A DNA stretch of 39,388 bases from Thiotrichaceae bacterium (GCA_002401765.2 NVTY02000034.1:1-39388); one strand, 5' to 3'. Counted from the stretch's first letter, positions 1-8,969 are shown. Notes: generated by a model from the sequence alone, not told the origin. Numbers and translations: made by a program.

Positions 1-354
1 ACTGAACGTCCACTCCTGCGATGAACTTTTACTTATTCAGCCATCACTTTTGTTTGGACTGACACTCAAATTTCTTGTTTTACCTTTCACACTAGTGCGA
101 ATTATTGCTTTTAATGTTGAGGCTCTAACAATGCTAATCGGCAGAACAGCCTTTCTGCATATTACTGACTATATCCACCCGCTAATTCTGCCTATTATGA
201 TATTGGAGGGAAAATGCAGAACAAACTGCGCAATTTAACAACAACCTTCCCTTGCAACTCCCCCTGTAATTAGGGAAAATAGCATATTCATACCTTTCTG
301 CATATTACCAATATCCACTCAATAGGCAGAAAATAAAGAAACAAGGAGGTTTCT
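1..354. other. Leader region left of the integrase gene, possible attI side
   Basis: No convincing gene lies here; the one long open frame (about 50-238) has no ribosome binding site and no recognisable content. In most integrons the cassettes lie on the side divergent from intI, so attI and the first cassette would be expected here. On the minus strand GTTAGAG at 123-129 resembles a recombination core (GTTRRRY) but fails the last base, and ATTTAAC at 233-239 fits the inverse core RYYYAAC. Neither is enough to name attI. No full attC site is visible. Confidence 0.35.
150..318. repeat. Imperfect direct repeat pair upstream of intI
   Basis: The 15-mer CCTTTCTGCATATTA occurs at 150-164 and again at 293-307. 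Both copies are followed a few bases later by ATATCCAC (171-178 and 311-318), so the repeated unit is about 27-29 bp with a 3-base spacing difference. Direct repeats bound by the integrase are known in attI sites of class 1 integrons, so this pair could be integrase-binding or regulatory. That role is inference. Confidence 0.6.
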
Positions 355-1359
355 ATGCCTGGAGGTAAACGCCTTGCGCGTGGCGAATTTACGCCAAAAT
401 CATCTCGCCTGATGGATCAGGTTCGCGAGACACTGCGTTATCATCATTACGCACTGCGCACAGAGCAGAGCTATGTTAGCTGGATTCTTCGCTTTATCCG
501 CTTTAATGAGAAACAACACCCAAAGGATATGGGCAAAGAAGAAATAGAACGCTTCCTCTCGCACCTAGCGCTCAATCGTGATGTGGCTGCATCAACTCAA
601 AATCAGGCACTTAATGCCATTATTTTCCTCTACAAGGATGTGCTAGATAAACCCATCGAAGGGGTTTTGCCTGCGCGGGCCAGGAAAAGCCAACATGTGC
701 CGACTGTGATGAGCATCAATGAGGTCGTCACGATTATTAAGGCAATGAAAGGGACGAACAGACTAATGGCTAAATTCATGTATGTGGGTGGTTTGCGGCT
801 GATGGAAGTGGTTCGTGCCCGCATTCATGACTTTGATTTCGACAATCAGAAATTTTTAGTGCGTGATGGTAAAGGCAACAAAAGTCGCACGACTTGTTTT
901 CCAAAACAGATTCACGATGATTTTCATCTGCATTTTGAACAAGTGAAATCATGGTACGAGAAAGATCTGTCGCAAGGCCTTTGTAATACCTACTTGCCAC
1001 ACGCACTGGCACGCAAGTATTCTGGTGCGGCAAAGGCATGGGGGTGGCAATACGCCTTCCCTGCTAGCAGCCAGTCTAAAGACCCGAGGTCAGGTAAGCT
1101 TAGACGTCATCATGTGCACCATACCCGGTTGCAAAAAGCCGTTTCCCAGGCTAGAAAGAAAAGTGGCTTTGCGAAAAAAATCTCGTGCCACACATTCCGC
1201 CATAGCTTTGCGACACACATGTTAGAAGATGGCGTTAACATTCGAAAGCTACAGGTGTTGCTGGGGCATAACGATGTGAAGACAACCGAGATCTATACCC
1301 ACGTGATGAATAAAGATATCAGCGAGATCAAAACACCTTTATTGGCATTAGAAGATTGA
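355..1359 (+). CDS. intI: Integron integrase, tyrosine recombinase (IntI)
   Basis: A 334-residue tyrosine recombinase that would recombine attI and attC sites to capture and shuffle gene cassettes. An N-terminal SAM-like core-binding domain spans about 15-105 and the catalytic domain about 115-320. The catalytic set is complete: R148 (in GGLRLME), K173, H279, R282 (HTFRH), H305 (LLGH) and nucleophile Y314. The insert at about 216-260 ([19 protein letters not shown], then [11 protein letters not shown]) is the additional domain that separates IntI from XerC/D and phage integrases. The start follows a strong AAGGAGG at 343-349. Length is normal for a chromosomal integron integrase. The gene looks intact; whether a cassette array exists cannot be seen, because it would lie off the left edge. 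Confidence 0.95.
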   Translation: MPGGKRLARGEFTPKSSRLMDQVRETLRYHHYALRTEQSYVSWILRFIRFNEKQHPKDMGKEEIERFLSHLALNRDVAASTQNQALNAIIFLYKDVLDKPIEGVLPARARKSQHVPTVMSINEVVTIIKAMKGTNRLMAKFMYVGGLRLMEVVRARIHDFDFDNQKFLVRDGKGNKSRTTCFPKQIHDDFHLHFEQVKSWYEKDLSQGLCNTYLPHALARKYSGAAKAWGWQYAFPASSQSKDPRSGKLRRHHVHHTRLQKAVSQARKKSGFAKKISCHTFRHSFATHMLEDGVNIRKLQVLLGHNDVKTTEIYTHVMNKDISEIKTPLLALED

Positions 1360-1374
1360 GATAAGGTCGGTTTG

Positions 1375-1578
1375 ATGAACATGAAGGCATACAAATTTCA
1401 CTTCCGAGATGACGATTCAATTAAACGCCTGCCGATGGCTCAGTGGAATCGTATTCAACGTCGTGAAGCATGCTTTACCGACTGCAAAAATCAGATTATT
1501 TGCCTGGCTTTTGCATACATTGAGCTGCTTGAAAAGAAGGAAAGTAAAAACATGGGATATTTCAGCGGTGGCTATTGA
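1375..1578 (+). CDS. Small hypothetical protein downstream of intI
   Basis: An open frame of 67 codons from ATG 1375 (in-frame TTG at 1372 and ATG at 1381 are alternatives), 15 bases after the intI stop and on the same strand. The product begins MNMKAYKFHFRDDDSIKRLP and is charged, with no membrane segment. I do not recognise a family. A second overlapping frame (1409-1723) stays open and its end looks membrane-like, so this could be the start of a gene broken near 1560. Function unknown; real coding status uncertain. Confidence 0.35.
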   Translation: MNMKAYKFHFRDDDSIKRLPMAQWNRIQRREACFTDCKNQIICLAFAYIELLEKKESKNMGYFSGGY

Positions 1579-1786
1579 TGCTTTTTCAGCGGACCCCACC
1601 GTTATTGGGTGCTTTTCTATTCCGAGTCTTGGTTATCTTGTCGGTAGTGTAGGTGGGCTAACTATGTTTTTGTGGATAGCGAATGTGAATAGAGATGTAT
1701 CATCAATGAATAAAATGAATTAATGCGAAAACCAGGTAACCGTGATAAACAGCAAACCTTCTCGATATCAATTGACCGATGACCTT

Positions 1787-3199
1787 CTACCCCACGTACT
1801 GCGCCAAAAATGCAATCACCTCTGGCTCATGGCATGAGGTGACATTAAAACGCATCCATGACGATGGTTCATGGTGCGGTCTAAACAGGTTGCCGGGTGC
1901 GAGCGTGATCCCTTTGGTGGTGGCCTGGTTGGCCATCTCTACCACGTTAATTTCATCGGGCATTTTTACCCAGATAAACATTCCGCCTTTGGGTGCTACA
2001 TAGAGTGGCAGGTTAAGGCGTTCAAATGTTGTGATCGCCTGTTCGCGTCCCTGTTGAAGCCTGCGCTGTGTTTTATTGAGGTACTTTCGGTAGTGGCCAT
2101 CGGTGAGCATTTGATAGATCAGGCGTTCATCGATCTCTGAGGTGGTGAGGCCGGTGAGTACCTTGAGGTCGGTGAGTTGTTGTGCGAGGTCTGGTGAGCA
2201 GGCGATGTAACCCACTCGTAGGCTGGCGGAGATCGTTTTCGAATAACTGCTGAGGTAGATTACCCGTTGCAGCTGGTCCAGTGATGCAAGACGAGTTGCC
2301 TGGCCTGGGTGAAAGTCGCCATAGATATCATCTTCGATTATCGTCAGGTCATAACGTTCAGCCAGTTGCAAAACACGATAGGCGGTGGCCTGTGTAATGG
2401 TGGCCCCGGTCGGGTTATGCAAAATGGTGTTGGTGAAAAAGAGGCGTGGTTGGTGGGCCTTGATCAACGCTTCCATTTTGGCGGTGTCGGGGCCATCTTT
2501 ATTCCACGGCACGCCGATGATCTGTGCGCCGAGTGATTTAAGTGCGCCGTAGAGTAGAAAGTAACCGGGGTCATCGACCAGTACCACGTCGCCGGGTGAG
2601 ACCAGGTAGCGGGAGATCAGGTCGATGGCATGTGTTGCGCCGCGGGTGAGGAGGATCTGCGAACTGTCGGTGCTGATACCGATTTCACCCAGGCGATGTT
2701 GTAGCCAGTGGCGTAGTGGTGCGTAGCCCGCTGGGTGGCCATAGCTGGTGAGATAACTGCCGCTCTGTTTCGATAGCGTGCGCAGGCTGCGCTGAATCCC
2801 GGCGTGATCCATCCAGTCGTTGGGCAGCCAGCCAGCACCGGGAATCAGTTTTTTAGCGGGTTGGGAGAGTGCGTTATGCAGTAGCCATAATGCATCGGTG
2901 GCGGCGTCGAGCTTGATTGGTGCGGTTTTCGCCGCAATGACTGGGGTGCGTGAGGTGACATAAAAGCCGGAGCCCTGGCGTGATTGCAGGTAACCCATCG
3001 CCACCAGGCGGTCGTAGGCGGTGACGACGGTAAAGCGGCTCACCTGGTGGGTGCTGGCAAAGGCGCGGATCGAGGGCATTTTCATGCCGTCGCGCAGTTG
3101 GCGTTCATCAACCTGCTTTTGCAGGCCGTTGACGATCTGGTCGACTAGTGGGTTGGTGCCGTTCGCCGCGAGGGTGAGTAGCTTATGGGGTGTTTTCAT
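1787..3199 (-). CDS. MocR/PdxR-family transcriptional regulator (GntR HTH fused to aminotransferase fold)
   Basis: A 470-residue regulator. Residues about 12-80 form a GntR-type winged helix (LRDGMKMPSIRAFA, then VSRFTVVTAYDRL), a linker runs to about 105, and residues 110-470 have a fold type I aminotransferase domain. The PLP lysine is K321 in SSYSKTIS; N262 (HNPTG) and D291/Y293 (EDDIYGDF) fit the cofactor pocket. MocR proteins normally sense PLP, or an amine or amino acid through PLP, and regulate a divergent neighbour. Here that neighbour is an EamA exporter 114 bases away, with a palindrome candidate operator between them. Likely role: control of export of an amino acid or amine, and of its own expression. 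Family certain, ligand unknown. Confidence 0.93.
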   Translation of the reverse strand: MKTPHKLLTLAANGTNPLVDQIVNGLQKQVDERQLRDGMKMPSIRAFASTHQVSRFTVVTAYDRLVAMGYLQSRQGSGFYVTSRTPVIAAKTAPIKLDAATDALWLLHNALSQPAKKLIPGAGWLPNDWMDHAGIQRSLRTLSKQSGSYLTSYGHPAGYAPLRHWLQHRLGEIGISTDSSQILLTRGATHAIDLISRYLVSPGDVVLVDDPGYFLLYGALKSLGAQIIGVPWNKDGPDTAKMEALIKAHQPRLFFTNTILHNPTGATITQATAYRVLQLAERYDLTIIEDDIYGDFHPGQATRLASLDQLQRVIYLSSYSKTISASLRVGYIACSPDLAQQLTDLKVLTGLTTSEIDERLIYQMLTDGHYRKYLNKTQRRLQQGREQAITTFERLNLPLYVAPKGGMFIWVKMPDEINVVEMANQATTKGITLAPGNLFRPHHEPSSWMRFNVTSCHEPEVIAFLAQYVG

Positions 3200-3216
3200 T
3201 GTGAGACTGTCATGGT

Positions 3217-3259
3217 TGTACCGCCGGTACAGAGTAAAAATTAACTACTGAACTGTACC
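3217..3259. promoter_or_regulatory. Candidate MocR operator: TGTACC palindrome plus direct half-site
   Basis: A perfect inverted repeat TGTACC-GCC-GGTACA lies at 3217-3231, and a third TGTACC lies at 3254-3259, 37 bases on from the first half-site. It sits in the 114-base gap between the divergent regulator and exporter. MocR dimers usually bind sites with direct and inverted half-sites in such gaps, so it is the likely binding site for the adjacent regulator. The assignment is inference from position and symmetry. Confidence 0.6.
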
Positions 3260-3313
3260 TGTATTGTCAGGTCGATGTCCACTATCGTGCTGTTTTAGAC
3301 GAGGTAGGCCGTT

Positions 3314-4213
3314 GTGAAGCAGAATAAAATGGGCGGCAGATTATCATCCGATAGCCTGGGATTGATATTGGGCATTTTGGCGGTAGCGGGCTTTAGCGTG
3401 ACCCTGCCTGCCACGCGGGTAGCCATTATCTATCTCGACCCTATGATTGTCGGATTGGGGCGCGCACTGATTGCGGCGTTTTTCGCCGGGATGTTGCTAT
3501 GGCTGACACGCCAGCCGTGGCCGACGAGGTCGCAGTTCAAGGGCTTGCTGCTGGTGGCGTTGGGTGTGGTGGTTGGTTTTCCACTTTTTTCTGCATTTGC
3601 GCTGCAAGAGCTTTCGGCGGCGCATGGTGCGGTGATTGTGGGCATTGTGCCGATGATGACGGCGGTGGTGGGTGCCATCATGCTGCATCAGCGGCCATCC
3701 GTCGGGTTCTGGTTGGTGAGCGCATTTGGTAGTGGGCTGGTGTTGTGGTTCTCTTTTGGTACAGGGGCGGATGGATTGCAACGGGCGGATGGTTATCTGC
3801 TATTGGCTTGTCTTGCCGGGGCCGTGGGGTATGCGAAGGGTGGACAGTTGGCGAGTGATATCGGTGGATGGCAGGTGATCTGCTGGGCACTGGTGATTGT
3901 TGCACCGTTTTTATTACTGCCGGTGGGTTGGTCGGTGGTTGAGCATGGATTAGAGGCGCCGCTTTCCGGCTGGTTGGCATTTGCTTATGTCAGCCTGGTG
4001 AGTCAGTTTTTCGCCTTCTTTCTCTGGTACCACGGCATGGCGTTGGCTGGGGTGGTGCGGGTGAGCCAGATGCAGTTATTGCAGCCTTTTATGACGCTGG
4101 TGGTGGCTGCGCTATTGCTGGGTGAAATGATCACGATGGAGATGATCGGTTTTGCGTTGGCGGTGATGATGACTGTCGCGATTGGGCGGCATATGCCGAT
4201 CAAGCAGCGCTGA
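3314..4213 (+). CDS. EamA/DMT-superfamily transporter (RhaT/PecM-type exporter)
   Basis: A 299-residue integral membrane protein made of two EamA repeats, about 10 hydrophobic helices in all (first half about 14-145, second about 160-292). Family members export amino acids, purines or other metabolites using the proton gradient; the substrate cannot be read from the sequence. GTG start at 3314 with GAGGTAGG just upstream; ATG 3329 is a weaker alternative. Divergent from the MocR regulator, which is a common pairing and suggests regulator-controlled efflux. No damage seen. Confidence 0.88.
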   Translation: MKQNKMGGRLSSDSLGLILGILAVAGFSVTLPATRVAIIYLDPMIVGLGRALIAAFFAGMLLWLTRQPWPTRSQFKGLLLVALGVVVGFPLFSAFALQELSAAHGAVIVGIVPMMTAVVGAIMLHQRPSVGFWLVSAFGSGLVLWFSFGTGADGLQRADGYLLLACLAGAVGYAKGGQLASDIGGWQVICWALVIVAPFLLLPVGWSVVEHGLEAPLSGWLAFAYVSLVSQFFAFFLWYHGMALAGVVRVSQMQLLQPFMTLVVAALLLGEMITMEMIGFALAVMMTVAIGRHMPIKQR

Positions 4214-4272
4214 AATTGGTGCCCAGTAGGAGGGGGCTGATCGACTGGTGCGCGGTGGAATGATCTGCTTGT

Positions 4273-4485
4273 TTAACGCTTTGTAATCAAGCCCTTTTCA
4301 AGCAGCAACCGATGGAAAGCCTCAGCTTCAATTGGCTTGCTGAAGTAATAGCCCTGCGCAACTTTACACCCCATATTGCTCAGTGGTGTTAACAGCGGTG
4401 ATGTCTCAACACCTTCAGCAATAATGCCCATGCGCAGGCTTCTGGCCATCGGGACTATCGCTGCTACCAGCTTGGTGTCTTGTTA
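4273..4485 (-). pseudogene. EAL-domain gene fragment (C-terminal 65-70 codons), paralogue of the gene at 9073-12630
   Basis: The minus strand reads the last part of an EAL domain ending at a TAA (4273-4275). It includes the motifs EGVET, NMGCKVAQGYYFSKP and FHRLL. By hand alignment 52 of 65 residues equal the C terminus of the complete GGDEF-EAL protein 4.8 kb to the right. Homology stops at an in-frame stop (4483-4485) with no start codon or upstream domain, so this is a severed 3' end, not a gene. It shows that a second copy of the c-di-GMP gene was once present, or that the locus was partly duplicated. Confidence 0.88.
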
Positions 4486-5165
4486 ATCCATTGAATTTAT
4501 CGGTACACATACCGCACTAATAATTCCAAGCTGGCTGCTTAAACTATTTCCGCTATCTATAAGGCCCGCTGGGATAGTCGAACTATTCTTTTAAATGGGG
4601 CTAATAGAACCTGAAAATCAAAATATCCATCGGTACCCGCCAGCGCACGCTGATGACATAGATATGGATTTCGATGTGTGTTTATCTACTGCTGGAGTGC
4701 TTGAAATCCCAGTCGAAGCTGAAGAAAAACATGCAGAAAATACTTCGTTTATTACAGCTTAATCTGTTTGAAAAAAATGAGGATTTATAGCTTTACTGTG
4801 AAAATTAATGGGACAGCAGTGATCTTGTTTAGCTGATTTAACATAGCCATTCATACTGAATAAAGGAAAAGATGTAGTGATATATCTATTGTCATTTCAA
4901 TAAATGTATAAGTCCTTAAAATGTCTGTAAAAATATTTTACACAAATAATTTATTATATTTTTAGGGTGAAAATTATTATTCTTATTAGGGAGATGAGGC
5001 GCGAGTGGGAAATATCCTACGCTTAATATCGGAAGTTATTATATTCAAGTATAGAGTAAGTATTACAAGGTGAAGAAATATTTTTTCATGAAATTTTACA
5101 GTTCTTACGACTGCCAAAGCGATAGTTTTTAATAGGCTGTTGATTTTTGTAGTTAATATATATTA
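4486..5165. other. AT-rich spacer with no clear gene
   Basis: About 680 bases between the EAL fragment and the PEP-CTERM promoter. Apart from one 55-codon frame (4595-4762, listed separately) I find no coding pattern on either strand; the 65-codon minus frame near 5086-5283 has no ribosome binding site and low-complexity composition. Base composition becomes strongly AT-rich after about 4770, unlike the flanking genes. Confidence 0.5.
4595..4762 (+). CDS. Possible small acidic protein or gene remnant
   Basis: A 55-codon frame from ATG 4595 to TAA 4760-4762. It has a balanced acidic composition (stretch ADDIDMDFDV, later EAEEKHAENT) and reads more like protein than chance. There is no clear ribosome binding site, and a stop codon lies immediately before the ATG. 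It may be the tail of a lost gene. No family recognised. Confidence 0.22.
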   Translation: MGLIEPENQNIHRYPPAHADDIDMDFDVCLSTAGVLEIPVEAEEKHAENTSFITA

Positions 5166-5181
5166 TGGTATGTAACTTGCT
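5166..5181 (+). promoter_or_regulatory. Sigma-54 (RpoN) -24/-12 promoter for the PEP-CTERM gene
   Basis: TGGTATGTAACTTGCT has TGG and TTGC separated by exactly 8 bases, which fits the RpoN pattern TGGYRYR-N4-TTGCW. It lies about 125-140 bases upstream of the PEP-CTERM gene start, in the same orientation. PEP-CTERM genes are known to be RpoN-dependent through the PrsK/PrsR two-component system in some bacteria, so the match fits the biology. No activator site is claimed. Confidence 0.62.
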
Positions 5182-5306
5182 TGTGTCGTTTGTTGAAAAG
5201 TTAAGCATAGCAAGAAAAAAATAAATTCTGATGGGTCGTTGAGAGGCGTACTCGAATTGATTGAGAGTGTTGTAGTGATTCACGCTAACAAATAAGGGTG
5301 GGGGAG

Positions 5307-5837
5307 ATGTTGAGAATTATTTTAAATTTGGGGCTGGCTCTGGGGCTTGCCATGAGTTCGGTGGCGCAAGCAACTATCATTTCATATAGCAGTACAAATA
5401 TTTCAGGTAATACCTGGGAAAATACTTATAGTGTTAGCAATGATACGTTGGCTTCAGATATAGAAGAGTTCTCCATCTATTTTGACCTGGGGCTTTATGA
5501 CAGTCTTTCATTAGTCACGGCCCCCGCAGACTGGGATCCGATTGTATTTGATCCCGATCCACTTTTACCTGATGACGGTCTGTACGATGTTCTGGCTCTG
5601 GTGTCAGGTATTGCATCTGGCGATATGCTAAGTGGCTTTTCCATTCAGTTTGATTTTCTTGGTGCTGGTGCACCAGGCGCACAGTTTTTTGAGGTACTGG
5701 ATCCGTTCACATTTGCGGTGCTGGATAGTGGCTATACACAATTGGTAGTGGCCTCCGTACCAGAGCCAGGAATCCTCCTCTTAATGAGTGTGGGGCTAAT
5801 TGGCTTGATTGGCGCACGAAAAGGGCATCGAAAGTGA
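5307..5837 (+). CDS. PEP-CTERM sorting-signal surface protein
   Basis: A small exported protein of about 176 residues. It has an N-terminal signal peptide (MLRIILNLGLALGLAMSS, cleavage near VAQA), a beta-rich acidic middle with many Asp/Pro, and a C-terminal PEP-CTERM tripartite signal: VPEPG, a hydrophobic helix (LLLMSVGLIGLIG) and the basic tail ARKGHRK. This signal directs exosortase (EpsH/XrtA) processing and links the protein to exopolysaccharide or biofilm matrix. ATG 5307 is preferred over GTG 5298 because the G-rich Shine-Dalgarno-like stretch lies across 5296-5304. A sigma-54 promoter lies upstream and a secreted protease downstream on the same strand. The function of the middle part is unknown. 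Confidence 0.9.
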   Translation: MLRIILNLGLALGLAMSSVAQATIISYSSTNISGNTWENTYSVSNDTLASDIEEFSIYFDLGLYDSLSLVTAPADWDPIVFDPDPLLPDDGLYDVLALVSGIASGDMLSGFSIQFDFLGAGAPGAQFFEVLDPFTFAVLDSGYTQLVVASVPEPGILLLMSVGLIGLIGARKGHRK

Positions 5838-5883
5838 GCTAAACTGAGTTAAGTTTTTTGTATAGGACGATGTTGGCTGTTTT

Positions 5884-5913
5884 GGCTATCAGGGGCTATC
5901 AGGGGCTACCCTG
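5884..5913. repeat. Three tandem 10-bp units
   Basis: GGCTATCAGG is repeated exactly at 5884-5893 and 5894-5903, followed by a degenerate third unit GGCTACCCTG. It lies between the PEP-CTERM gene and the protease gene. It could vary in copy number by slippage; no function is evident. Confidence 0.6.
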
Positions 5914-6034
5914 GGCTCCAATTCAACCATGGTTTTCGTTTTTGACAGAGAAGTGGGTGGTTTTTTTATTCTGGCATAAGGGAATAATCACTGCGAAGTT
6001 GATTTGATCCTAAAGATCAAACAGGGAGTATAAG

Positions 6035-8740
6035 ATGAGAAGTTTACGTCGGATAGCACGCACGTTCACGCTAGGCATATTGGTTCTATTTGTTGGTTCA
6101 GCATCTGCAGAACTGGTTATTGATCAGAGCTATCAGCTAATCAGTTCTGCAAGGGTTGATCGAACTTCTTATGATTATACATACCAGGTAAGTATTACGA
6201 ATAATGGAACGGTCGTTCAGAATGTCACTGCGACTGTAACAAGCAGCTCCTCAAATACCACTATAATTGATGGTGGCGTGGGCTTTGGCAACGTTGGTGC
6301 AGGTGAAACGGTTGCTGGCACTGATACTTTTACGATTAGACAAAATAGAAGGTATGCTTTTGATCCTTCCGCTTTATCATGGGAAGTTCAATTCCCTGCC
6401 CAGATCAATATCGAGACATCGCCTTTCGATATCGCGTTAACTCCAGGTGATGTGGGTAATATATCGACGAATGTCACGTTTATCACAGCAGATTCAGACT
6501 TATTTACAATAGATGTCACGCAGCAAGTTGTTACGCTCTCTGGAACGGCTGGGGGAATAAGTATTTTTCCCAACGTCGTGGGTGGGTTTATGTCATCGAT
6601 AGATAAAACGACCGTTGATAACCAGGAAATTACAGCGCTCTCAGATGGTGTCTATGAGATCACAACAACCGCTGAAATCATAGAGACGGGGGAAATAGTG
6701 AGTGCCGTGGCACGCGTTACGGTGGAGAGTATTGCGCAGACCCATTCCCTTGGCGTGCCGGGTTCGGTTCCTGGTGGCCTCGCACCCGACACTTCGACAT
6801 CCGTTGTATTCACCACTCAGATCCAGGGAGCCGCTACAACGATTCCGGTAGAAGTCGTGCTCGGTGGAGATGTGACAGTCATACTCAATGATCAAGGAGT
6901 GGATGGTGATATCGCTGCAAATGATGGTACCTTTTCGGGTACAGCAACTATCAATACGGCTGGATTAGCAGCGGGGACTTGCCTCTCTATCGTTGCAACG
7001 TCGACGCAAGGCACCGCTACAGCAATATCGGATGCATACCCGCTCTGTGTTAGCTCTTTACCGTTAGATCTTGCGCTGTCGAATTTGTCAAATACCGTAA
7101 ATGATCCTGTGAGTGGCGAGCTAGCCGTTGCCGATGAGGCTATAATTGCCGTTGTTTTCGGGACTCCCGATGCCATGATCAATCAGATTGCTGCAAGTGT
7201 CGGTGGTGTCGTGGTTGGCTCGATTCCAGGGCTCAATGTTTACCAGATCAAACTCCAGGTACCTGCCTCTAGTAGTTCCGAACTGGCCCAAATCCTTGTA
7301 GACCTTGAGAGCTTCGCTGAGGTTACAGGAGCAGAGTCAAATGTTATTGATAAAGCACAGGCGGTCACACCATCGGATTCAAGGTTCTCGTCTCAAAGCG
7401 CATTAACGAAGATACGCGCAGATGAGGCATGGACTATTGCCCGAGGTACGGTAACCATTGCAGTCGTTGATTCCGGTGCAGACCTCGACCATCCTGACCT
7501 TTCGTCAAAAATAGTGAAGGGAAAAGACTTCGTGGATGGTGACAACATTCCGAACGATGAGAATGGGCACGGTACACATGTTGCTGGGATTGCAGCCGCA
7601 GCGACGAATAATTCGCAGGGAATTGCCGGTGTGTCGTGGGGAAGCAAGATATTAGTGGTTCGAATATTTGATTCTACGGGTAGCGGCACAAGTGCTAGAA
7701 CCGCTGATGGAATCAAGCACGCAGCGGACAAAGGTGCCCGAATCATTAATATCAGTGGTGGCGGGACAGGAGGGGAAGTTGTTAAATGTAATGCAGTTTC
7801 CTATGCTATAGGCAAAGGGTCTATGGTGCTGGCTGCCGCCGGTAACAATGGCAATTCGACAATGTTCTACCCGGCAGCATGTCCCGGGACTATTGCCGTA
7901 GGCAACACAACGCTCTTGGATTCCCGGGCCTCCACTAGTAACTTTGGCTCGTGGGTAGATCTCGCAGCACCAGGTACCAATATTCTCTCGACTGTGCCTG
8001 TGGGTGGAACCTGTGAGCACTGCAATTCTACCGGGTACAAACCGCTATCGGGGACTTCGATGGCTGCGCCTATGGTTTCCGGCTCGGCCGCTGTCGTACT
8101 CTCCCGGCAACCAGCTCTCACCAACGCTCAGGTAGAAACGCGGCTCAAGCGGACTGCCGTCGAACTGCCTTCGGCGAATCTTGGTGCGGGACGCATTGAT
8201 CTCTTCGAGGCGGTCTTCAACGGGAGTTTCGAAGAAGGGAACCTCGCGCTTTGGACGAGGCTGGGAACAGCCAGTTCAAAGACCTCGCTAGGTAGTATCG
8301 TGCCTCAGGATCGAAAACGCATGGGTTCGGTCAGTACTGGGCCGGCAGGCGCACAAACAACGGGTACCCTCTTGCAGGGATTTATGATCCAGCCAGGTGT
8401 GACAAGTTTTCCGCTCAGCTTCAAGTATGCCTTCGTCACTGAAGAGTATCCCGAATTCGTTGGATCAGTCTTTGATGACTCCTTGAAGATCTCTCTAGTG
8501 ACGCCTGCGGGTGCCGAAATCGTACTCGCGGAAGAATCGGTCAACGCATCGTCGTTCATGGCGATTGGAGGGATCGATTTCCCGGGTGGGGATACGACCG
8601 TTGGGTGGACTGGGTGGCAGTCTGTCAGTACGACAATTCCGGTGACAGGCGGCTCAGGTGTCTATCGGATTTTCTTGCAGGATGCCGGAGACTCCGTCTA
8701 CGATACCGAGACTCTCATCGACGAGATCAAGTTCAAGTGA
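6035..8740 (+). CDS. Secreted subtilisin-like serine protease (S8) with N- and C-terminal beta domains
   Basis: A 901-residue exported protease. The signal peptide is residues 1-25 (GSASA cleavage). Residues about 26-340 are Ig-like/beta modules; 365-440 resemble an S8 prodomain of the fervidolysin/thermitase type; 450-725 are the peptidase. The catalytic triad is complete: D479 (VVDSGAD), H512 (NGHGTHVAG) and S675 (SGTSMAAP), with N604 as oxyanion residue. From about 728 a C-terminal beta domain begins (NGSFEEG) and runs to the end. No PEP-CTERM or autotransporter segment is present, so it is probably released or held by its beta domains. GGGAG before ATG 6035 is a good ribosome site. It may degrade external protein or mature surface proteins such as the PEP-CTERM neighbour; that link is inference. 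Confidence 0.93.
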   Translation: MRSLRRIARTFTLGILVLFVGSASAELVIDQSYQLISSARVDRTSYDYTYQVSITNNGTVVQNVTATVTSSSSNTTIIDGGVGFGNVGAGETVAGTDTFTIRQNRRYAFDPSALSWEVQFPAQINIETSPFDIALTPGDVGNISTNVTFITADSDLFTIDVTQQVVTLSGTAGGISIFPNVVGGFMSSIDKTTVDNQEITALSDGVYEITTTAEIIETGEIVSAVARVTVESIAQTHSLGVPGSVPGGLAPDTSTSVVFTTQIQGAATTIPVEVVLGGDVTVILNDQGVDGDIAANDGTFSGTATINTAGLAAGTCLSIVATSTQGTATAISDAYPLCVSSLPLDLALSNLSNTVNDPVSGELAVADEAIIAVVFGTPDAMINQIAASVGGVVVGSIPGLNVYQIKLQVPASSSSELAQILVDLESFAEVTGAESNVIDKAQAVTPSDSRFSSQSALTKIRADEAWTIARGTVTIAVVDSGADLDHPDLSSKIVKGKDFVDGDNIPNDENGHGTHVAGIAAAATNNSQGIAGVSWGSKILVVRIFDSTGSGTSARTADGIKHAADKGARIINISGGGTGGEVVKCNAVSYAIGKGSMVLAAAGNNGNSTMFYPAACPGTIAVGNTTLLDSRASTSNFGSWVDLAAPGTNILSTVPVGGTCEHCNSTGYKPLSGTSMAAPMVSGSAAVVLSRQPALTNAQVETRLKRTAVELPSANLGAGRIDLFEAVFNGSFEEGNLALWTRLGTASSKTSLGSIVPQDRKRMGSVSTGPAGAQTTGTLLQGFMIQPGVTSFPLSFKYAFVTEEYPEFVGSVFDDSLKISLVTPAGAEIVLAEESVNASSFMAIGGIDFPGGDTTVGWTGWQSVSTTIPVTGGSGVYRIFLQDAGDSVYDTETLIDEIKFK

Positions 8741-8815
8741 ATCATAAAGAATCTGGGTTAGAACGCTCCTTTAATGATCGAACGCTGGAGGCCATGGGAG
8801 GCGAAGCGAAGGCCG

Positions 8816-8969
8816 CAATCAAAAGGATCAGAGTCGTTGATTTGATCACGTCGGGGAGGCACTGAAATACCGGCATTCATTAACTGCGAGTGCAGTGGAC
8901 TCAGGATTCCGGCAGCACGGGGGTTTCCTTCGCTCACCTGCAGCGGAATGACGGGCGCTGGGGTTAGGG
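8816..8969. repeat. Dispersed intergenic repeat, copy 1
   Basis: About 150 bases that align along their length with 35309-35458. Shared blocks in the same order are AATCAAAAGG, CAGAGTCGTTGATTT, TGAAATACC, GGATTCCGGCA, TTTCCTTCG, TCACCT, CGGAATGAC and TGGGGT. The core has ATTCCG (8906-8911) and its inverse CGGAAT (8944-8949) and may fold. Two diverged copies in one window suggest a family of intergenic repeats in this genome. The rest of 8741-9072 holds nothing recognisable. Confidence 0.8.

Noticed and set aside
50..238. 62-codon open frame left of intI as a cassette gene
   Set aside because: No ribosome site, no attC next to it, and it runs through the direct-repeat region.
240..355. LexA box in the intI promoter
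   Set aside because: Looked for CTGT-N8-ACAG; no acceptable match is present.
5838..6034. Sigma-54 promoter for the S8 protease
   Set aside because: Several TGGC motifs occur, but none has TTGC at the right distance.
7393..8124. Long minus-strand frames inside the protease gene
   Set aside because: They lie opposite a well-supported gene with intact catalytic motifs and have no family features.
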